NCBI GenBank assembly: GCA_017628165.1 | Contig: JAGBZQ010000114.1 | Location: forward strand, 1-17,504 | Direction of reading: 5' to 3' | Length of the DNA stretch: 17,504 nucleotides | Source of the DNA: Kiritimatiellia bacterium | Lineage (GTDB): Bacteria > Verrucomicrobiota > Kiritimatiellia > RFP12 > UBA1067 | In this document: positions 15,501-17,504 of the stretch, piece by piece | Layout: the number at the start of each line of letters is the position of its first letter | Numbering within the stretch: position 1 is the first letter of the stretch | Translations under genes and position numbers: made by a program | Notes under the pieces: generated by a model | The model's database searches: none | The model's input: only the letters and a program-made list of their open reading frames with translations | Told to the model about the DNA's origin: nothing

Positions 15501-15821
15501 GCTCTTCCTGTCGGGAAGCGCGGCAATCTTCTTTTCAGCCTCCGCACCCTGACCTAAAAGGAGCATTCCGCGAATTTCAAGCGCGAAGAATATAGCCTCG
15601 GATTCCGGCCACTTCTTTTTTGTATCTGCAATGACCTCAGCCGCAAAATCGGGAAAGCCGAATTCTGTCAAGGCTTCGGCGTATGCAATCTCTTCTTTAA
15701 GAGCACTGTCTATCTCCTGCGGATCGCCGTCTGCGGCGGCATCCTGAGCATAAGATACCCTGCCTGCGCACATAAGCGCAACAAGCGAAGCGGACAAAAT
15801 CTTTTTCGACATTAAATTCAT
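12558..15821 (-). CDS. Large secreted TPR-repeat protein of the ExbBD-toroid operon
   Basis: About 1087 residues, starting MNLMSKKILSAS, with a signal peptide cleaved likely after SYA (before QDAAADGD). Nearly the whole mature protein is helical TPR/HEAT-like repeats. The helix pairs can be followed by phrases such as YAEALTEFGFPDFAAEVI, ADFDGAIEDYFSILADYPESKESVDAVFKIVEGYYEM, KIGDRDNAISYLKRYIALEKKPLEQMQAAMRLASIYQ and LVKSKEALERLRKEFPDSNEAKTALPRLARSLIE; pattern A..Y...G....A...Y...L..FP is classic for periplasmic TPR proteins. The tail is acidic (EEAPKVEEEAGEDTKSDAPSQDE) and should be disordered. The frame also opens at 15878, overlapping the hydE stop, but that start would bury the signal peptide behind extra residues. 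ATG 15821 fits the promoter at 15831-15859, leaving almost no leader; ATG 15812 is the alternative. Likely a periplasmic scaffold for the motor. Confidence 0.85.
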   Translation of the reverse strand: MNLMSKKILSASLVALMCAGRVSYAQDAAADGDPQEIDSALKEEIAYAEALTEFGFPDFAAEVIADTKKKWPESEAIFFALEIRGMLLLGQGAEAEKKIAALPDRKSSKYWAARLEVANDHYSRGRNEECLKIYAEFFKNNAKPAKELLETVRNAHWVRSQLLIGMKKYSEAAKDLESIMKIVEKGKDRGDDEAVNLWCAAASDAADLHLRVASELDPKKRGSELDAAKKIISKLLWMRHKLVYFGRAIAMKAHLELLAGRVDKAQSVIDDYMADLSDIHAQLEKADPDGRDGLLKISPMPQCRYLLSDLLWKEAKKEASKPNFDKARIGDLIFGAKGKNGKRSGAGAYNHALNVFIRYPYSPWATAAEKTVDEIKAFMLEKFNKPITDQVTEEHRAQVRRMRFRNADEKFGIADFDGAIEDYFSILADYPESKESVDAVFKIVEGYYEMLKRTTDVAKKEDLRLKADAVSGYLAERFAGNPDEAIMTAGGNAVLTLAAKEKTMNEIARADQLYMAFIMNYTRHLNAPTLTAQLMGTAYQEGKFHEALRLAPVMDEYYTNSNFYAMSLSIASICCEKIGDRDNAISYLKRYIALEKKPLEQMQAAMRLASIYQKDGLGLLETATTNATPEEVAAQERKAVISIIQGIKNFRPFIGKIEEKLNDPAVVAADKERYQSLHESAFLYMGGCWARLIEPSKRLDVFKKAKIDPVANSVAAFEEYVAKYPTGKRAKDVYLHLSTIYTTQDNLVKSKEALERLRKEFPDSNEAKTALPRLARSLIEHANTVADEASKAKIYKEGSNIYAEMIRSDSVDYQPIDYVYAGESLIDARDWMLADAAFDKAIAKAGTNSYTTVARARIGKAKSRYAKKDYIGAREHLDTFMEDKKLSAMQIATNACTMIVEIAMIQGKLENDSTLRESHYAAAGKAVKKLGSYWENEAVWKKDTVDLMSADVRLAKADTEDAKGLRDEANSTRRKVAIDLENFVKTRVPDENKSIDKFIAEELLNLEEAYARLVPTLLKLGPKFAGRAMIYAEQYLNFYPAGAKRDLMQRCIKEAEALGAVKVAEEAPKVEEEAGEDTKSDAPSQDE

Positions 15822-15830
15822 GATGTAAAT

Positions 15831-15859
15831 AGTATACCTATTTAAAGCAAATCTTGCAA
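15831..15859 (-). promoter_or_regulatory. sigma70-type promoter of the TPR-exbBD-toroid operon
   Basis: On the minus strand TTGCAA (15859-15854) and TATACT (15836-15831) are 17 nt apart, the best -35/-10 pair in the window. TATACT is preceded by GG as in the TTTTGGTATAMT elements. The ATG at 15821 is only 9 nt beyond the -10, so transcription should begin within about 3 nt of it. Confidence 0.6.
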
Positions 15860-15874
15860 GTAGCGCGTTTTTTT

Positions 15875-16939
15875 TCATCTGTTGCCTGCGCGGGGACTAT
15901 CGCCACGGGAAGAATAGTCGATAACCTCGCCTATCAGGGCCAAACTGGCATCAAGGCGAGATTTCGACGAAAAAGTGCTTTCGGAAAGGCCGGGCTTGCC
16001 AGAATAAAGCTGATAGCCTTCACGATATTCCACGTCCGTAACGTTGGGCATAACCACATTTGCACCCGCCATCACCCCCTGTTCGCGTCCGTCAGGAGCA
16101 AGAGCCTCAAGAGCAGTAGTGGATGCGATATTGACATCGTGGAGATAAAGGCGCGTCACCGAAATCATATTGAGCGCCAGCAAAAGACGCTCCTCGTTCG
16201 TCCGGCGCGCATCACTCGCGGCAAGCGGAGTGTCGGGATGGGGAATGTACGGCCCCATGCCAATCATATCGGCGTCCACTTCACCGAAAAACGCAATGTC
16301 ACCCGCCAGATCATCGAGCGTCTGCCAAGGAAGAGAGCTCATCGTTCCCGTACCCACCTGATAACCGCATTCGCGCAGATCCTTTAAACACCTTACTCTG
16401 CGTTCCCAGCTGTATCCTGCGGGATGTATTTTCGAGTAAATATCGCGCGACGAACTTTCAATCCGCAAAAGATAGCGATGCGCACCCGCATCCCGCCACC
16501 TCTGAAACACATCGCGCTTCTGCTCTCCAAGGGAGAGTGTCACCCCGAGAGAAAACGGCTCTATGCGCTTTAGGACATCCTCTATAAAACGCGTATTTGC
16601 CTCGCTCTCGATCTCGCCGCCCTGAATGACTATAGACTTGTAACCAAGCTCGGCGTTGCGCGCTGCCATGCGCTCAATATCATCCGCACTAAGGCTATAG
16701 CGGCCGACATTCCGGTTGGAAGCTCTTATTCCGCAATAAAAACAATCTTTGACGCAACGGTTTCCTATTTCCACAATACCACGGATAGCCACACGATTCC
16801 CGAAAATCCTGCGCTTAAGCTCCCGCGCCGCGCCTCTGAGAGCTTCCACATCCTCACGCGAGGTAGCGCCGAGAAGATCAACCATCTCCCCCTTGGAGAG
16901 ATTATGCGGTTTTTCCAGCGCTTTTTCAATCGCAGTCAT
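15875..16939 (-). CDS. hydE: [FeFe]-hydrogenase H-cluster maturase HydE
   Basis: A 354-residue radical-SAM enzyme. The CxxxCxxC cluster motif is CVKDCFYC (Cys62, 66, 69), followed by GIRASN and the QGGE segment (about 106-109). HydE works after HydG and before HydF in building the di-iron part of the H-cluster, acting on the HydG-made Fe(CO)2(CN)-cysteine complex. The C-terminal half has ASTTALEALAPDGREQGVMAGANVVMPN, typical of HydE. The optional second FeS site is missing: the GKP segment reads GKPGLSESTFSS with no Cys. I start at the ATG at 16939 with AGGAGG 5 nt upstream; the frame to 16978 would overlap the preceding gene. PylB (methylornithine synthase) is the closest alternative, but the DRTGG/ATPase pair in the window supports HydE. 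hydF and hydG are not in the window. Confidence 0.9.
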   Translation of the reverse strand: MTAIEKALEKPHNLSKGEMVDLLGATSREDVEALRGAARELKRRIFGNRVAIRGIVEIGNRCVKDCFYCGIRASNRNVGRYSLSADDIERMAARNAELGYKSIVIQGGEIESEANTRFIEDVLKRIEPFSLGVTLSLGEQKRDVFQRWRDAGAHRYLLRIESSSRDIYSKIHPAGYSWERRVRCLKDLRECGYQVGTGTMSSLPWQTLDDLAGDIAFFGEVDADMIGMGPYIPHPDTPLAASDARRTNEERLLLALNMISVTRLYLHDVNIASTTALEALAPDGREQGVMAGANVVMPNVTDVEYREGYQLYSGKPGLSESTFSSKSRLDASLALIGEVIDYSSRGDSPRAGNR

Positions 16940-16958
16940 CAGCGCCTCCTTTTCAAAA

Positions 16959-17504
16959 CTAAACCGACGACGCGACAAGCGATCGCCTGCCGTGCGTCCC
17001 CTTCACGCTGCCGAAGTTGAAGAAAAAAAGCTCCTTTGGATCATATCCAGGCTTATTATGAATATCCACATGGGATGCGTAATCGGGAGCCTCACGCCAT
17101 GACGTCCACCATCTGTATGAACACGCCGATCCCTTTTTGGCAAGAAGAACAGGAAACTCCTCCGAAACCTTCTCCGCCATAACGAAATCTCCGGTAGACA
17201 AAAGCGCATCGGCCGCCTTCCTCCTCTCTTCGCCGACAAGAAAACAAAACTCGTGGTCGCATACGGCGAATGCCTTCGATGTGTAGAAATCGGGATACGC
17301 TCGGCGAGCGACCATGCGAACATTGAAGAAACCTTCGCGTCTCAATACGACATTCGGCATAACCTCTGGAAGCGTAAGGGCTGTTATGTTGTAATCGCCC
17401 TGCACAGACATGGATGCGCCTTTGCGATCGCATATTCTCTGAAGGCGCAATATCTGCTCTTTGAACTCCACGAAAGCCTTCCCGTCCGCAGGAGACCCAG
17501 GGCC
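16959..17504 (-). CDS. AlkP-superfamily phosphodiesterase/nucleotide pyrophosphatase-like protein, C-terminal part
   Basis: The frame is open to the window edge (181 residues seen, ending at TAG 16961-16959), so the start is outside; a GTG at 17471 is internal rather than a real start. The visible part has DIHNKPGYDPKELFF followed by GSVKGTHGRRS, which I recognise from type I phosphodiesterase/nucleotide-pyrophosphatase proteins of the alkaline phosphatase superfamily, where the GxHG His near the end binds an active-site metal. The catalytic Thr/Ser and first metal ligands would lie upstream, out of sight. Substrate is unknown: nucleotides, sulphates and phosphonates are all possible in this superfamily. 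It lies 19 nt before hydE and may share its transcript, which is unexpected for an H-cluster maturase. Confidence 0.72.
   Translation of the reverse strand, partial: GPGSPADGKAFVEFKEQILRLQRICDRKGASMSVQGDYNITALTLPEVMPNVVLRREGFFNVRMVARRAYPDFYTSKAFAVCDHEFCFLVGEERRKAADALLSTGDFVMAEKVSEEFPVLLAKKGSACSYRWWTSWREAPDYASHVDIHNKPGYDPKELFFFNFGSVKGTHGRRSLVASSV

Noticed and set aside
12558..15821. Lipoprotein signal in the TPR protein (LMCAG)
   Set aside because: The residue before Cys is Met, which does not fit a lipobox; an ordinary signal-peptidase site after SYA is better. The AGAC in ExbB was rejected for similar reasons.
1..17504. CRISPR arrays, tRNA/rRNA genes, insertion sequences or prophage genes
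   Set aside because: No regularly spaced repeats, cloverleaf-like segments, transposase or phage motifs were seen by eye; a covariance or profile search was not possible here.

Overview
The window looks like a chromosomal segment of an anaerobic, Gram-negative (diderm) bacterium. I infer the PVC superphylum, most likely the Lentisphaerota/Kiritimatiellota side. The clues are an ExbB/ExbD set next to a membrane-anchored squalene-cyclase-fold protein, LolC/LolD (so an outer membrane), a DUF3127 protein, an AlkP-superfamily phosphodiesterase with a HxKPGYDP motif, and [FeFe]-hydrogenase genes (HydE, and a DRTGG plus GHKL-ATPase pair). The phylum is inference; being a diderm and having an [FeFe] hydrogenase are better supported. 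Coding density is very high: no gene-free stretch exceeds about 140 bases, and I see no tRNA, rRNA, CRISPR array or insertion sequence.

Left end (1-940): two minus-strand genes, a DRTGG-domain protein followed by a histidine-kinase-like ATPase that runs off the window. This pair usually sits in operons for multimeric [FeFe] hydrogenases, so hydrogenase subunits probably lie to the left. A divergent control region (about 795-932) with inverted copies of a TTTTGGTATAMT element separates the pair from the only plus-strand gene (933-1817), which encodes a membrane-anchored, TolA-like coiled-coil protein. Its end converges on the next block at a small hairpin.

1838-5398: a minus-strand operon read gltX, an RsmC-like methyltransferase, a DUF3127 OB-fold-like protein with an SSB-like acidic tail, then prmC. 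It has a translation and nucleic-acid theme. The gltX promoter lies so close to the ATG that the mRNA is probably leaderless.

5442-15859: nine minus-strand genes in one direction with short gaps (5-51 nt): a large secreted TPR protein, a secreted hypothetical protein, exbB, two tandem exbD genes, a TonB-like fusion (cytoplasmic tail, one TM segment, proline-rich linker, alpha/alpha-toroid domain), lolC, lolD and nadA. The first six genes look like a self-contained proton-motive-force-driven envelope machine in which a toroid domain replaces the usual TonB C-terminal domain. This is the most interesting part of the window.

Right end (15875-17504): hydE (an H-cluster maturase lacking the optional second FeS-site cysteines), preceded by the C-terminal part of an AlkP-superfamily phosphodiesterase that enters from beyond the window. 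Hydrogenase-related genes therefore bracket the window, about 15 kb apart.
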